Position numbers and translations under genes: made by a program
Assembly: GCA_022828595.1 (NCBI GenBank)
Contig: JAKGHH010000002.1
Coordinates: 41,572,222 to 41,636,221 of the forward strand
Direction: 5' to 3'
Origin: Nelumbo lutea
Lineage: Eukaryota; Streptophyta; Magnoliopsida; Proteales; Nelumbonaceae
DNA length: 64,000 nucleotides
The notes under the pieces: generated by a model
Database searches by the model: none
What the model was told of the DNA's origin: nothing
The model's input: the letters and a program-made list of their open reading frames with translations, nothing else
Shown here: piece after piece, positions 11,407-23,176 of the stretch
Numbering within the stretch: position 1 is the stretch's first letter
How the letters are laid out: each line of letters starts with the position of its first letter

Positions 11407-12141
11407 ATTACTATGCTATAAACTATAGAATATTTCAAATAATATATCAAACATGCCTCACTGATTCATAAATCAGTTGGGTCCTACTCCAACGGATAAT
11501 AGCTGATCAGATGACCGTCCCTTACTCATTTCTTCTGACCAGCTAGTCAAGTTTCCACATAAGGTAGGTTAGCCCAAAATTACCTGGAACTTTGGGTTGG
11601 ATTGAAGCTCAAATTTGGGTTAAGGTTGAAAAATATATATGAACCTCACTTAACCTTGGGTTGGTTTGGACTTTATTCCTTTGGCAATCTAATCCCATCT
11701 GAATAAATGAAAATATATAAAAGGGAAGAAAAATAACCTTAAAATCTATTATTTATCTATCTATATAGCAAAATAGTCCACGTCACCATGCCTCTTCTAA
11801 TTCCATTACTCTTACCCTGCATTCTCTTTGATTCTCTCTCCTCTCCTCTTCCCACCACTCTTAATCTACCATGTCATCACCGATCACCCATTCACTAACT
11901 CTCAATTCCATAACCGTCATGCTATACATGGAAAACAACTTTGAATTTCACCCCTCTGTTTTTCCATTCATATTCCATCTACGTAGAGAGAGTCAAGCAA
12001 CTAATTTTGTTATGTAGGGTTTAGCCAAGCTGTACGTGGAAAGGAGATCTTGAGCTAATTCTGAATTGCCCATCTATTCAAATCAGTGATTTTTTTTTCT
12101 ATATTTTAGCATCATTGGAGTGAGTAAAAAACATCTACAAC

Positions 12142-12975
12142 TGATGTAGCACAATCTGGCTGCTCCCTGCAGGTGATGATCTGGATACCAGCAACGACGG
12201 GCTTGAAGAATCTGCAAGAGGTGAATCAGAGAACCCAAGGGTGATTACCCGGTGTGGTCGCTCCGATGCTTAAGTTAGCACTTGGTTGCAAGCTAAAAAT
12301 AAACTTAGATTGTAAGAGAGTTAGAGAGCAGAGATTACGTGTCCCTTTCACCCCCGGGGGGTGGAGCCTTTATATAGTGGAGTCCTTGTGGGTTTGGTGG
12401 AGTCGGTCCGGAATTCTCACTACGACAGGTTCCATTTCCGTGTTAGTTGGGATAACGCTACCAACTGGTAAGGCTGACCATTTCCGCCTGAATCGGGGAG
12501 TGGGGATATAATATTTAGCCATTACAAGGTATGATCCCGTAAGACGCGGAGTACGGTGATGAGATTCCCAGGGTTGTCATGCGGTGGTCGGTCAGCATTG
12601 CTTGAATTCGTACTCTTTAGATCCAACCTGATATAAATGCCAAAGTGCTTTGGGACCGAGTTGGTCCAAATGTGACCTTGCATTGAGGTATATGCGTCCC
12701 GAGGTAGACTTGTCCTGAGGTGGTCTGGTTAACCGATCTCGATCCGTTGCGGACTTGGCGTCTCAAAGTGAGCTGTCAGCCTGCTAGTTAGGTCATTAGT
12801 TCGGCATAAAGACTGGTCGCCAGGTCGGCGTCAGTGCCAGGTCATCAGGTCAGTGCCTGTGCCTGGTCGCCAGTTCGGGACACTATCATCTTGGCTAAGT
12901 TGTTCTGGGTGTCACCTAGTGTTCTAAGATGCCATGTGTCACAATGTCATTGGAGGGCCAAATCCGCCCTCATCA
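12142..12975 (-). mobile_element. Solo LTR of a second Gypsy family
   Basis: 834 bp, TGATGTAGCACAATC to CCGCCCTCATCA, flanked by a perfect 5-bp duplication ACAAC (12137-12141 and 12976-12980). The termini resemble those of the Gypsy element at 2232-11406, but the body is different. The minus strand carries TATATAAAGGC near 12370-12380, giving its direction. No partner LTR or internal region is present, as after LTR-LTR recombination. Confidence 0.88.
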
Positions 12976-13403
12976 ACAACGACGAACCATCTTCCAAGGT
13001 TTTCTCTGATTAACCATTTAAGCAAAATGGAGATTGCTCATCTTTCTCGATCCGTTTTCACTTCCTAATGCTCTGTTTTTTTTCACAATAATGTATATCG
13101 AATCATGGTTTGGTTCTAAATTTTGGGAAGCATGCTAGTAGTTCTATGATCATTCAAAATACTTCTGGCCTCTAGGAGATTTTTTCTTTCTCTCGACGTT
13201 TGAACAGGTATCCTTTTATCCACTTCTCTATTTATCTTTTCTTGCTCTGTTTTCACTTCTCAACAGACAATTATTTGTTTTTTGTCATAGTATTTGTGTA
13301 GCAACATGTGTATTGGTTCTAAATTTTGGGAAGCATACTAGAAGTTCTATCATCCTTCAAAATATGTCTATAGAGTTCTTAACATTAGAAAGAGTTATAT
13401 TTT

Positions 13404-13924
13404 TGTTGTTGGTCAAAATGGGCTCAGGACAACACTGTAATTCTGCTCCCGAGCCGAGGGTTGATTGAGGGGTCCGAGGTCTACCAAGGCCAAGGGCTGG
13501 TAGGTCAGACCTACGAAGAGAGAAGAAGTTAGAGGCCCTAGGTGCTAACCCGAGGTGGGGACTCCGACGATCAAGTTAGTACAAGTGCAACACCAGGTGG
13601 ACGAGGCCTGAGGCGAGGATGCTCAGATGAGGCCACGAGAGAGATAAGGGAGTTCTTAACAGTCAAGAGTCTAGATGCTTACCTTGAAAGGGTTGCCCCC
13701 TATTTATACTTGAAGCTGTCTAGAGGTAGGTGGGCTTGGACGGCTAGGATGCGGCCCGACCCTGAGGGGCATGGTCATCTGAGGCCTCTGCGTGCGGTTG
13801 TGTCATTGGCTCCGTGTTGTACTCCGACCTCTTTTCTAAACACACCCTCATTGGATCCACCCTGGGTGCCGCCATCTGCCGCGTGTGTGTGCGCCATTGG
13901 TTCGGGCCATGTGCACCTACATCA
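13404..13924 (-). mobile_element. Solo LTR of a third LTR-element family
   Basis: 521 bp, starting TGTTGTTGG and ending CCTACATCA, flanked by ATTTT on both sides (13399-13403 and 13925-13929). The minus strand has GTATAAATAGGGGGC near 13710, a TATA-type core. The termini are imperfectly inverted, and part of ATTTT could match by chance in AT-rich flanks, so confidence is moderate. Confidence 0.7.
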
Positions 13925-14155
13925 ATTTTCATCCTTTGTTTTTTGTTTTTTTTTTCTTTTTTACTGTGAATGCTAGCAGTAGTTCTATGATGGTTATTTC
14001 TTGGGTAGAGAAGACAATTTAAATGGTGAGTCCGAATCTCTTGCCCATATTTACTGCAGCCATACATGGAGAACATCTCATCCTCTGCATGGTATTATGT
14101 AGGGGAAATATTCCAAATTCATGAGAGATAATATCTTATGGGTAGGCATGGGCAT

Positions 14156-14958
14156 TGTTGGAGAAAAATGGGGTCATTGTAACTTTGGAGGAGAAGCTCT
14201 GAGGCGCGTCTGAAGACACTGTCTTTAGAACGTTATTTGCCCCCACTCAGTTTTACTGAGTTTGCTGTTGGGTTACAGGCAAATTCGTTCCCAGGATACA
14301 ATAGAGCCTTGGGCGAGAATCTGCAACCAGCAAAGTTGAAGAGTCTCCAAAGAAACCTTCTGTGAGACTGTAGCAGACCGGACTGAGAGAGAGAGAGAGA
14401 GTGAATTTCGAAATTGTGTGTTTTGGAGTCTGATTCATGCTCCTTAAATAATTTGTGAAGAGGTATGAAGAAAAGGTAGGTGCTGGTTTAGAGAAGGCAC
14501 CTTGAACATTCACAATTTCAAACATTGTGACTGTTTAAAAAATAGTTAATAGTTAGTGGCTGTTAACTTTGAATTGTGTCTCTTGATCACACTCAATCGA
14601 ATCATGACCAATGTGATCAACGGTCAGCATCGCACCAAAACCAAAGCCGCCATTCGTGAGCCACGCAAAGTGCGGGCAAAGTGCGCCTCTAAAGTGCCTC
14701 ATTGCGTCGCACACACGTGTGCACACGTTGCGCGGTATCAAACCCCTATACTCTCCTCTACTATTTCCAAGGAGTGTAACTCAACTCCTATTAAAATACT
14801 GAAAACAAAGCTTATAATTTTCCAATGTGGGACAAGTTCAAAACTGGGTTTTGTAAGAGAAAAGCTATTTTTTCAATCAACTATGCATGTGCAGTTTCTC
14901 ATGTAATTGACCAATCAAACCCATTGGATTTAATTTCTTATGAGATTAAAATCCAACA
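14156..14958 (-). repeat. 3' LTR of Copia element A
   Basis: 803 bp. On the minus strand it starts TGTTGGATTTTAATC and ends TTTTTCTCCAACA, so the ends are inverted TGTTGG/CCAACA. It contains TTATTTAAGGAGC, a possible TATA region, near 14440-14455. It is homologous to 23177-24044. Confidence 0.88.
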
Positions 14959-15418
14959 ATCCCTAGCATTGATTGATCAATTACATAGTTCTCTCTTAAT
15001 CCAAACTATTATAACACAGTTATGCATACAAAAGGTGTTTATCAACTTAAACCTTTTGTTAGTATAGATATCTCAGAGCCTTGTCAAAGTTATTGGTGGT
15101 AAGACCTTAAACCAATTACTCTCAAGATAGACTGAAGACATCCATACACACAAAAATGTCTAATCTCTGCAAGAGTTTCAAGTTTTGCTTAGCACTGTTA
15201 TGACCATGTGCTTCTTTTCTGGTTTCATGAACAATCCCGAGAGTAAACCCAAACTCTCATGAGAAGTGGCACCACTTCTATATTCACATAGGTGAAGTTC
15301 CACTATGGGAAATTTCTCAATGTCAGTGCTAAGAGTCACATTGCTGTAACTTGTTGTTACCCATTAAACCCAATACTGATGGTTTTTTCAGTCCAGGTTG
15401 GGTTACCATTACAGGTGA

Positions 15419-18230
15419 CTAAGTAAAGGGTTTTAATCCCATCTCTTTGGTTGTCATTCTTACCAATTCTCTGGCCAAGCCCTTGGTAAGAGGATCAGCC
15501 AAGTTTTTACTTGACCTCACATTGGTTATAGTGACGACTCCATCTTGAATCAGTTGCCTAACAAATTCATGTCTCAGACTTATATGTCTGGATTTACCAT
15601 TGTAGGTACCACTATAGGCCCTTGATAGAATTGTCTCACCATCACAGTAAATGTAAACTAGAGGCATAGGACTAGGCCAAAGTTTTATATCCAATAATAA
15701 ATTCATAATCCATTTAGCATCTTTTACAGCAACCGCTAAGGTTATGAGTTCGGATTCCATAGTCAAGTGAGATATACAAGTTTGTCTCTTGGATGCCCAA
15801 GAGATCGTAGCCCCACCAAGGACGAAAACCGTCCAGATGTAGACTTGTTATCTCCATTACCGGTAATCCAACTTGCATCAGTGTACCCTTTTAGTACAAT
15901 TGGATAATCATAGTAAAACAAGCCTAGTTCTAAGGTTCTCTTGAGATACCCAAGAACTCTCCCAATTTCCTTCCAGTGCTCTTCACCAGGATTACTTGTA
16001 AATCGATTGAGTTTACTTACTACAAATGCAATATCATGTCTAGTACAAAGCATAGCATACATCAAGTTTCCTATTGCGCTAGGATACTCAAGTTGTGCAA
16101 TTGCTCAATCAGTATTTTTTATTAGCTTTATACTAGAATCATATGGCGTGTTATATTCTTTAAACCCTAAATGCCTAAATTTCTCAAGTACTTTCTCAAT
16201 ATAATGTAATTGGTTTAATGCATAACCCCTACTATGTTTTTTAACTTTTATTCCCAATATGGCATCAACTTCTCCTAAATCTTTCATCTTGAAGACAGAG
16301 GATAAATAGTTTTTAGTTTCATTTATGTCAATCATATTTGTACCCACAATAAGCATATCATCAACATAAAGACATACAATTACTCTATAATTTTTAGTGA
16401 ATTTTGAGTAGATGCATCTATGAGCACTATTATGTTTAAAACCAAAAGCTAGGATGCAAGAATCAAATTTCTCATGCCACTGTTTAGGTGCTTGTTTTAA
16501 TCCGTATAGTGATTTAACTAGTTTACAAACTTTCTTCTCGTTTCCAGGAAGAACAAATCCTTTTGGTTGTTCCATATAAACCTCTTCATTTAAATCACCA
16601 TTTAAGAAAGCGGTTTTAATATCCATTTGGTGAACAAATAAGTGATAAATGGATGCTAATGCTATGAGTGTTCTAATATAAGTTTTTCTAACCACTGGTG
16701 CATAGGTGTCAAAGTAATTAATCCCTTCCTTTTGACTAAATCCTTTGGCTACCAATCTAGCCTTAAAAGTTTGTACAATTCCATCAGTGTTGTATTTTTT
16801 TCTAAACACTCATTTACATTTTATTGGTTTTGATACTAGAGGCATGTCTACTAGTACCCATGTGTTATTTGACATTATTGAATCCATTTCATCATTTATA
16901 GCTTCCTTCCAAAAGACAACATCTCTAGAGGTCATGGCCTCATTGTAAGTTTTTGGATCATTTTCAATGTTAAGAACAATATGTATCTTATTTAAAATAT
17001 TCTCTCTATCAGCCTCAACCAAAAATACAATTGACTGAGTAGAGATAAAATCTGAACCTAAGTGTTTCTCTGTTCTTTGTCTTTGACTTCTTTTAAGTCC
17101 TATTATAGATGCTACAGTTGTGTCATTTATTCTTTCAGTCTCATTATTATCAACAAGTATTGAGATATGAGTTTCTCTGTCATTTTCTATGGATTCATTT
17201 TCTGTAGATTCAGAACACAATTTATTTTCAAAGAATTCAACATCTTTAGTTTGAATTATTATGTTGGACTCTAAGTCTAGAAGCCTATAGGCCTTGCTAT
17301 GTTCTGCATATCCGACAAACATACTTCTCTTAGCTATAAGTCCTAACTTGGTTTTTTTAGGATCTGGAACTCTATAATATGCTAAGCACCCCGACACTTT
17401 TAGATATGTTAAATTACGCTTTCTTCCTGTCCATAATTCATATGGGCATTTGTTATTAACTCTAGAAACAATTTTGTTATGTAAATGGCAGGCTGTTAGG
17501 AGTGCTTCCCTCCACAGGTTTAAGGGTGCATTAGCTTTTAACAACATGCAGTTTTTCATTTCTGTAAGTGTTCTATTTTTCCTTTGAACCAGACCATTCT
17601 GTTGAGGGGTATAGGGAGCAGAACACTGATGTATTATTCCAAATTCTTCACAGAAAGAATTAAACTCATTTTTAAAGTATTCAGCACCCCTATCAATTCT
17701 AAGGATTTTAATTTTCTTTTCTAGTTGATTTTCAACTTCAGTCTTATATAGTTTAAATATGTCAAAGGCTTCATCCTTAGTTCTCATAAGGTAGACATAG
17801 GTGTACCTAGAAAAGTCATCTATAAATGTTATGAAATATCTCTTACCTCCTCTAATTAATACACCATTAAGTTCATAGATGTCAGAATGGATTAAATCTA
17901 GAAGTTGAGAATTTCTCTCAACACTAGGGAAATGTTTATTAGCCATTTTTTATTTTACACATATTTCACATTTTTCAGTTGATTCATTATTATAAGCAAT
18001 TATACTAAGTTTGTTCATGTTCTTTATGGATTTAAAATTCAATTGTGCTAATTTATCATGTCATAAAGAGAAAGAGTCAACAATATAAGCAGAAACTTTT
18101 CCTTCATTAATACTTAATTTGAACATACCATTACAACCATATCCCTTTCCAACAAACATCCCATTTTTGGATAGGATTAGTTTGTCGGATTCAAAGACAA
18201 CTTTGGATTGAATAGGATCAGTCTTATATA
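15419..18230 (-). pseudogene. Copia pol (pre-integrase, integrase, reverse transcriptase, RNase H), nearly readable
   Basis: From right to left: a pre-integrase fragment with NGMFVGKGYGCNGMF and two stops, then a 378-codon integrase block (17946-16810). The integrase has LLDLIHSD and IDRGAEY (Asn-Gly of the usual D-N-G replaced by Arg-Gly) and PQQNGLVQRKNRT (catalytic Glu position changed to Gln). Next come reverse transcriptase (16809-16105) with an intact YVDDMLIVG motif, and RNase H ending at 15419. A Trp-to-stop change separates integrase from RT (16810). Another stop lies at 16105, and a frameshift near 15765 breaks RNase H. Confidence 0.92.
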
Positions 18231-18435
18231 TATGGTTGGGTCAGTTCAGTTTTGGTCGTTTACAAATGGCAAAACCGAAATTGACCTAACTTGGTTGGTT
18301 TGGAAAATTGGTAAACCAAAGCCAATCGAAAATAATAGAACACCGGTCACTTTGGATTGATTATTAAAAAATTAAAATACAAAACAATATATATACTCTT
18401 ATTTATTTTTATTGTTTAACTTTTGCTTAACAAAG

Positions 18436-18462
18436 CCTGTACACCGCACGGGTTCCCGCTAG
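18436..18462 (+). other. Helitron-type 3' terminal hairpin and CTAG end
   Basis: The left half CCTGTAC pairs with GCACGGG around an ACC loop with one mismatch and one G-T pair, followed by TTCCCG and CTAG, then T. This matches the known plant Helitron terminus (hairpin close to CTRR). Confidence 0.6.
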
Positions 18463-19296
18463 TATTATATAAAATAAAATTCATATGAAGAGCAGGATCA
18501 ATATGTACTAAGGCATGCAAATAGGCTGGTTTGAGTCCAACAGGGGTTAACCCAAGCCCAACCTGAGGTAGGGGTATCCAACGCCAATCCAACTGTCAAC
18601 CCAATAAATCTGACTGTGACTCAAACTGGCTGATTTTAGAATATGTAAGCCTAACCCAATGGTGTTCATGTGTTTACTCAATGAGAGTAACATTATATGA
18701 TCACCACTCTACTTCTAATGCATTAACATACTTTGGTCACATATCTATACCGTATTCTAAAATGCGATTGTCCATCTCAGCATCCCTTCTCCACTATTTT
18801 TGTTTCTTTTTTGATTTTCTTTTGTTTTTAAAATATCAACTTTCCTAAAGTGTAAAGGAAAGTTGTACATGGATTCCCACCCTGTGAATCTATTCAGTCT
18901 ACTATGAATAAGGATGTTTTATGTTTTAAGTGTTAAAATTTTTCCACAATCTCCTCTTTCAAATAACATAGTATTATAAAGCATATACTTGCCTTGGTTT
19001 TGGTGCAAGTCATAAAAATTGAATTTGATTATATAGTGTCAATTTATATCTTTACCATTTAATTGGACAGATGCATAGCATGTGCCCCTACTAGAGTGGA
19101 GAAATTATTTCATAATTTTATAATTTTTTTATTATATTAATATTTAGTGTATTTATTTTTATTAATTAAATCATAACATTTCTTTTTACTTTGTAAATTG
19201 ATAGGTCCAAGTATCATATGTCATGGGCGAACATGTGTGAATACAGATGTTTTCTCACATGTTTTACATTGAGAAATGTAGTGTAAATGGTATATG
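18463..19296. other. Intergenic stretch, no gene seen
   Basis: No coding region supported. It holds another short low-complexity run of CCCAAGCCCAACC type near 18530-18620. Confidence 0.4.
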
Positions 19297-20340
19297 CAAG
19301 GATTAAAGTCTCGGTATCAAGTATCGTATAAAACAACTCGGATACAGATACAATTACGCTTTGAAAGTGCATGGATACAGATGAAAAAGATGGAAACGTA
19401 TGGATGCACTAGGGAAATGCATATGAATTTCATAAATATATTAATCACACTAAATTTAAGATCAAAATGATCACAAAATAGTACATAAATACATAAAAAT
19501 GTAAATATTAAGGATATATATGAAGAAATATATTACGATTAATGAACCGGGATGCATAATTTTATTTATAATGCATCAGTCAAGAGTCCAAGACACTAAA
19601 CATATGCACCTATTATATTTTAATTATCACATTAATTATTTTTTATTTTACTATTTTATTTTTTAATATTAAGAAAAAGTCAACTAAATATTAAATTTTC
19701 AAGTGCAAATTAAAATATCAATTAATAATTTATAAAAATGTAATCTTAACATAAAGTATATCAAAATTGTTAAAATTTCTAAGATGCATATCATATACAA
19801 ATTCATTGTTTTTAATTACTAAAATCATTATTCCATTATTAATATTTTGATTTATATAATTTTGAAATAAAAAATCATTATTTGAAATAAATGTAGATTA
19901 GTGGATTTGATATATTCGATTTAATGTTATATTCTTCAATGTTTTGTATATAATATTTTTATTTTTTTATAAATAATAAATATGTTGTTATTGCTTATTA
20001 ATGTAAATTAAAATATTAGTTAATAGCTAATAAAAGTATATAAAAATTTTAAGATTTATATCTTGTGTAAATTTATAAATTTTAAGTATTAAAATAATTA
20101 TTCTATTATTAATATTCTATTTGTATAAATTTCTTGATATCAAAATTCATTTTTTTTATATAAATGTGGATTTGATACATTATTTATTCTATTAGTTTAG
20201 AAAATACTATTTTAAATATTATTATTTTTTATTTTTAATTAGCATTAAATATAAATATGTGTGTGTTTTGTTTAAATTGCATGTAAATAGAAAAAGTTAA
20301 TAAAATTTATTGTATTTTACTTTATATCACAAAATGTAGT
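19297..20340. repeat. AT-rich dispersed element, copy 1
   Basis: It starts CAAGGATTAAAGTCTCGG and aligns along its length with 57007-58080. Shared landmarks are a GAAATGCAT run, TATGAAGAAATATATTA and AATGCATCAGTCAAGAGTCC (19560-19585 against 57220-57245). No ORF. The right boundary is unclear and may extend to about 20420. The better-defined copy has an inverted terminus and near-perfect 8-bp TSD. Confidence 0.6.
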
Positions 20341-21232
20341 GTGGCTTATTGGTCTGGAAATGTTATGAATTCTATTATGTGTGAGTTGACCCAGGTTTGA
20401 ATCACTTCATTTGTAAATTTTTATAGAGAGCTCTCGTGTACTCTGAGTATTATGCATTAAGTAAGATAAAATTAAAGATATTTTGGAAGAGAATTAATGA
20501 GTGAATTTGAGTTGTAAATTATTTTGTTTTATTTATAGCTGACCAAATAATCAAGATTTCTTGAATTTTTGGGAGTATTATAGTTAATATATTTTAAAAT
20601 TTTAAATTTTCTTTTCAAATTTAATAATGTTATATATATGAGGCATACGCCTTACCAATTTGAGGGTGACCTCATAAAAAACTGAGGTGATAACTTCTCA
20701 ACCTGCTGATGAAAAAAGCTAGGTGTTTTGGCTCTACCTCTCATTATTGAGGTGTATGTATGCCTCAATGCCTCCCTTCAAAACACTGGTTCACATTTTA
20801 CTTTAACCCCATTGCTCTAAATTTGGAGCGACGTCCAATAAAATAAGAGTGTACCTGTGTTTGAAAGGAAAGACAAAATATCACCTCAACAGATTTTTGT
20901 ATAAGTGGAAAGGATGTGATTTTTAAACGATTTGGATGTTTATGGTTGTGCAATGGAAATCAGAAATCTGCATTGGATGTATCCATACTTTCCCATTTTT
21001 TTTTAAATGATGATGTATTCTTAACTTGTTGGGTGTCACTCCAAATTTAGAGCGACTGCGGCAGCTGATTACGTGAACTCCCAAAAACACTTCAATTGTG
21101 ACATTCTCAATGAAAAAGGTTTACTTGACTTAACCCAAGGTTTATTGATTGGAAGTTTACATTTGGGTAAATTACTCTTTGGAGGAGAGGATTAATCGCC
21201 ACCGGTGCTGGTAGCCAAGTACATTTCTGTAA
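20341..21232. other. Intergenic stretch, no gene seen
   Basis: AT-rich, no supported coding region. TGGCTTATTGG (20342-20352) and GGTTTGAATCA (20394-20404) resemble tRNA A and B boxes, but no SINE body, A-rich tail or TSD was found. Confidence 0.4.
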
Positions 21233-22062
21233 GAGTCCGATGACACCTCGTCTTTGAGTGCTCTAACTTCTTCGACTAGGGCTCGGATTGAGAAAACATT
21301 GGCGGCCTCTATGCACAATGTTAGAGGCCATCAACGAGCATCCTCTGCTCTGCTCCCATCAGGGATAACCCCTCAGTTCAACGCCAAAGTATCCACCGAC
21401 GAGCCAAATACTGAACTAGCTAAGACTGAGTTCGGTCGCCCAGGTGAGTCTATTTGTTGGCTTTTGGATTCCAACTTCATCAACGATGGATGGGCTTTGG
21501 CTAGCAGCCAGAGCCAGGAGGTGGTGGCATTCACAGGCGGAGCCCCTGTTTTTGTGCAGGTTGTAAAGAACCCAGGAGCAGTTTCGGGGTGGCTTCGTCT
21601 CCCCGGTGGTGGCATCACCAGTTTCTCTGAAGCCAGGCAAATATACGAATTTGCCTCAGTTCTGGACGAGTGAGTAGTGGTCTAGTGCCTCTTTCCAGAA
21701 ACCGAACAATATTGAAACAGCTTGTGGGATGGTGATGGTGACGGAACCTGGTGGTGAAGCGAACAGAAGAGGCCTTGAGAAGGTGGTGGGTGTGATTGAA
21801 TTCGATTTTTGTGAGTGAGTGCATGAGATGTTTTTGAGAACGAGTGGTCCATTGAAATCGGTTTTTGAGAGTGAGTGCGTGAGAGGTTTCTGACAGGGCC
21901 GAGGAATTTGCCCTATTGGAGCGTGCAGTGGCCACTGACGGCTTCTCGTCAGAGAAGAAGATTGGAGCAGAGAAGGAATCCCTTCCCTCGAAGCTCGCGC
22001 ACTTTTCCGCCACTTGTGCAGTTAGCTCCACTGCCTTCGAAGACTATTATTATAGGCAATAA
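21233..22062 (+). CDS. Unrecognised two-exon reading frame
   Basis: Exon 1 is open from 21233 to 21669 (after an in-frame stop at 21230; first Met codon at 21311). It ends at a GTGAGT donor. A 227-nt intron (21670-21896) ends in TTTCTGACAG, and exon 2 (21897-22062) continues in phase to a TAA. From the first Met the product is 174 residues. Exon 1 is Ser/Ala-rich, then has the stretch WLLDSNFINDGWALASS and a hydrophobic segment. Exon 2 ends in an aromatic run FEDYYYRQ. I do not recognise a family. It may be a 5'-incomplete gene (CTGTAAG at 21226-21232 could be an acceptor), a captured gene piece, or an endogenised foreign sequence. Base composition is markedly less AT-rich than the flanks. 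Confidence 0.45.
21961..22017 (+). repeat. 57-bp direct repeat, copy 1 (inside exon 2)
   Basis: Starts ATTGGAGCAGAGAAGG and ends GCCACTTGT. Identical to 22989-23045 except for one base (CTCGCGC against CTCACGC). Confidence 0.9.
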
Positions 22063-22988
22063 ATCAGGTTGAAAATCCTAACTGAAAAACAAAGGAAAAA
22101 CACAGCTTGTATGGATGGGCTCCGAAGACTACGAAGAAGCCAATTCGGCAGAGGCTCTATTGCCCACTCCGATGAACACCCAGACGCTCATTACTTCACA
22201 GAAAAATGACTAAAAACGAAACCAAAAACAGAGAAAACAAATATGAGAAGATGCGGTGATAATAGGACTGCCTTCATAGCCAGGGAACAAGGGATAACTG
22301 GATAAGAGCAGTTTGGAAATGGTCGTTGGCGAGATGAAGGGGAAAGAGGAAAAATAGGTAATAAGAGAGGAAGGGATTAGAGTAGAAGGAGAAGGGTGGT
22401 TAGAGGAGGGGTACTGTCGTGTTGCCGCTGGGGCGAGAGCTTGCAAATGATGAAAAAAAAAGAGGGTCGGCGGATTTGTCCCTCTTCTTCTTCATCGACC
22501 CCCTGCCCTGTGTTCCTTCGCCGGTGTAGCAGAGGCAACTACAGTAGCTATTGTTTGCGATTTTGTCACTATGCACCCAACAAGTATCCCATCGAAGGTC
22601 GATCGCTAGGGGCTGCAAGCAGAAGCTCGATTGCAGCATTGTCCTGTACGGGTGACACGTTGTAACATTGTAAATCGGTCAACAGCTGAAAATCCCAACT
22701 TCACAACCCATAACCCCTTCAAGAAACCCTAGATAGATTTTCACAACAAACGCCACAAATCCAATCACCAGATGCAGAGGTCAGATGAAGAAACAATGGC
22801 GCCCCTCTTGTTCTCTTCTCCAGAACCGCCGCAACTACGAAGGTCTATCCTGCGGCGATGGTTCCTAGGAACTGAATTCCGTCTTTGTTTTTCCAGGGAG
22901 AGAGAGAGCGCCCTGAATACCGTCTTTGTTTTTATAGCTAAAGGTTTACAGGGTTCTGCGACGCACTTCCTCGAATAAAGGTTTACAG
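22063..22988. other. Low-AT stretch without a recognisable gene
   Basis: Several short open frames exist on both strands but none resembles a known family. A short frame at 22110-22209 begins MDGLRRLRRSQFGRG. AAACCCTAG and Ser/Arg-rich stretches near 22725-22900 look like 5' flanking sequence of a gene, but I cannot show a gene. A 12-bp repeat AAAGGTTTACAG occurs twice just before the second 57-bp copy. Confidence 0.4.
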
Positions 22989-23045
22989 ATTGGAGCAGAG
23001 AAGGAATCCCTTCCCTCGAAGCTCACGCACTTTTCCGCCACTTGT
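22989..23045 (+). repeat. 57-bp direct repeat, copy 2 (partial exon-2 duplicate)
   Basis: Copy of 21961-22017. It begins directly after GTTTACAG, which looks like a 3' splice site. The sequence diverges abruptly after CACTTGT. Confidence 0.9.
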
Positions 23046-23176
23046 TCACCTCCAACACTCCCATCCTCCTATCTAACACCCTCCTCTTAATCCATCCGAC
23101 TGACGTCATAATATTCATTAGACGCGGACCCTTTCTCTTCTTTTTCGTCGTGTCCTTGTGGGAGTCACCGAAGACA

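Larger units (their letters stand above)
14151..18235 (-). mobile_element. Ty1/Copia element A, 5'-truncated
   Basis: Contains the 3' LTR (14156-14958), an untranslated spacer and a pol remnant read on the minus strand. The right side stops near 18230 within the region before integrase. No gag, PBS or second LTR follows. The 5 bp before the LTR are GGCAT; the matching right duplication is lost with the 5' half. The same family occurs at 23177-25258. Confidence 0.88.
11745..18462 (+). mobile_element. Probable non-autonomous Helitron, inflated by nested insertions
   Basis: The left end reads A|TCTATTATTTATCTATC, followed by a GTCCACGTCACCATGCC region like plant Helitron 5' ends. The right end has a 17-nt imperfect hairpin (18436-18452), six bases, then CTAG at 18459-18462 followed by T. 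This is the Helitron 3' rule, with insertion between A and T. Removing the nested solo LTRs (12142-12975, 13404-13924) and the Copia fragment leaves about 1.26 kb. No Rep/helicase coding was found. The right end is stronger evidence than the left. Confidence 0.5.

Noticed and set aside
20341..20404. Possible tRNA-derived SINE head (A-box and B-box-like motifs)
   Set aside because: No folded tRNA, SINE body, tail or TSD. It may simply belong to the right edge of the AT-rich repeat.
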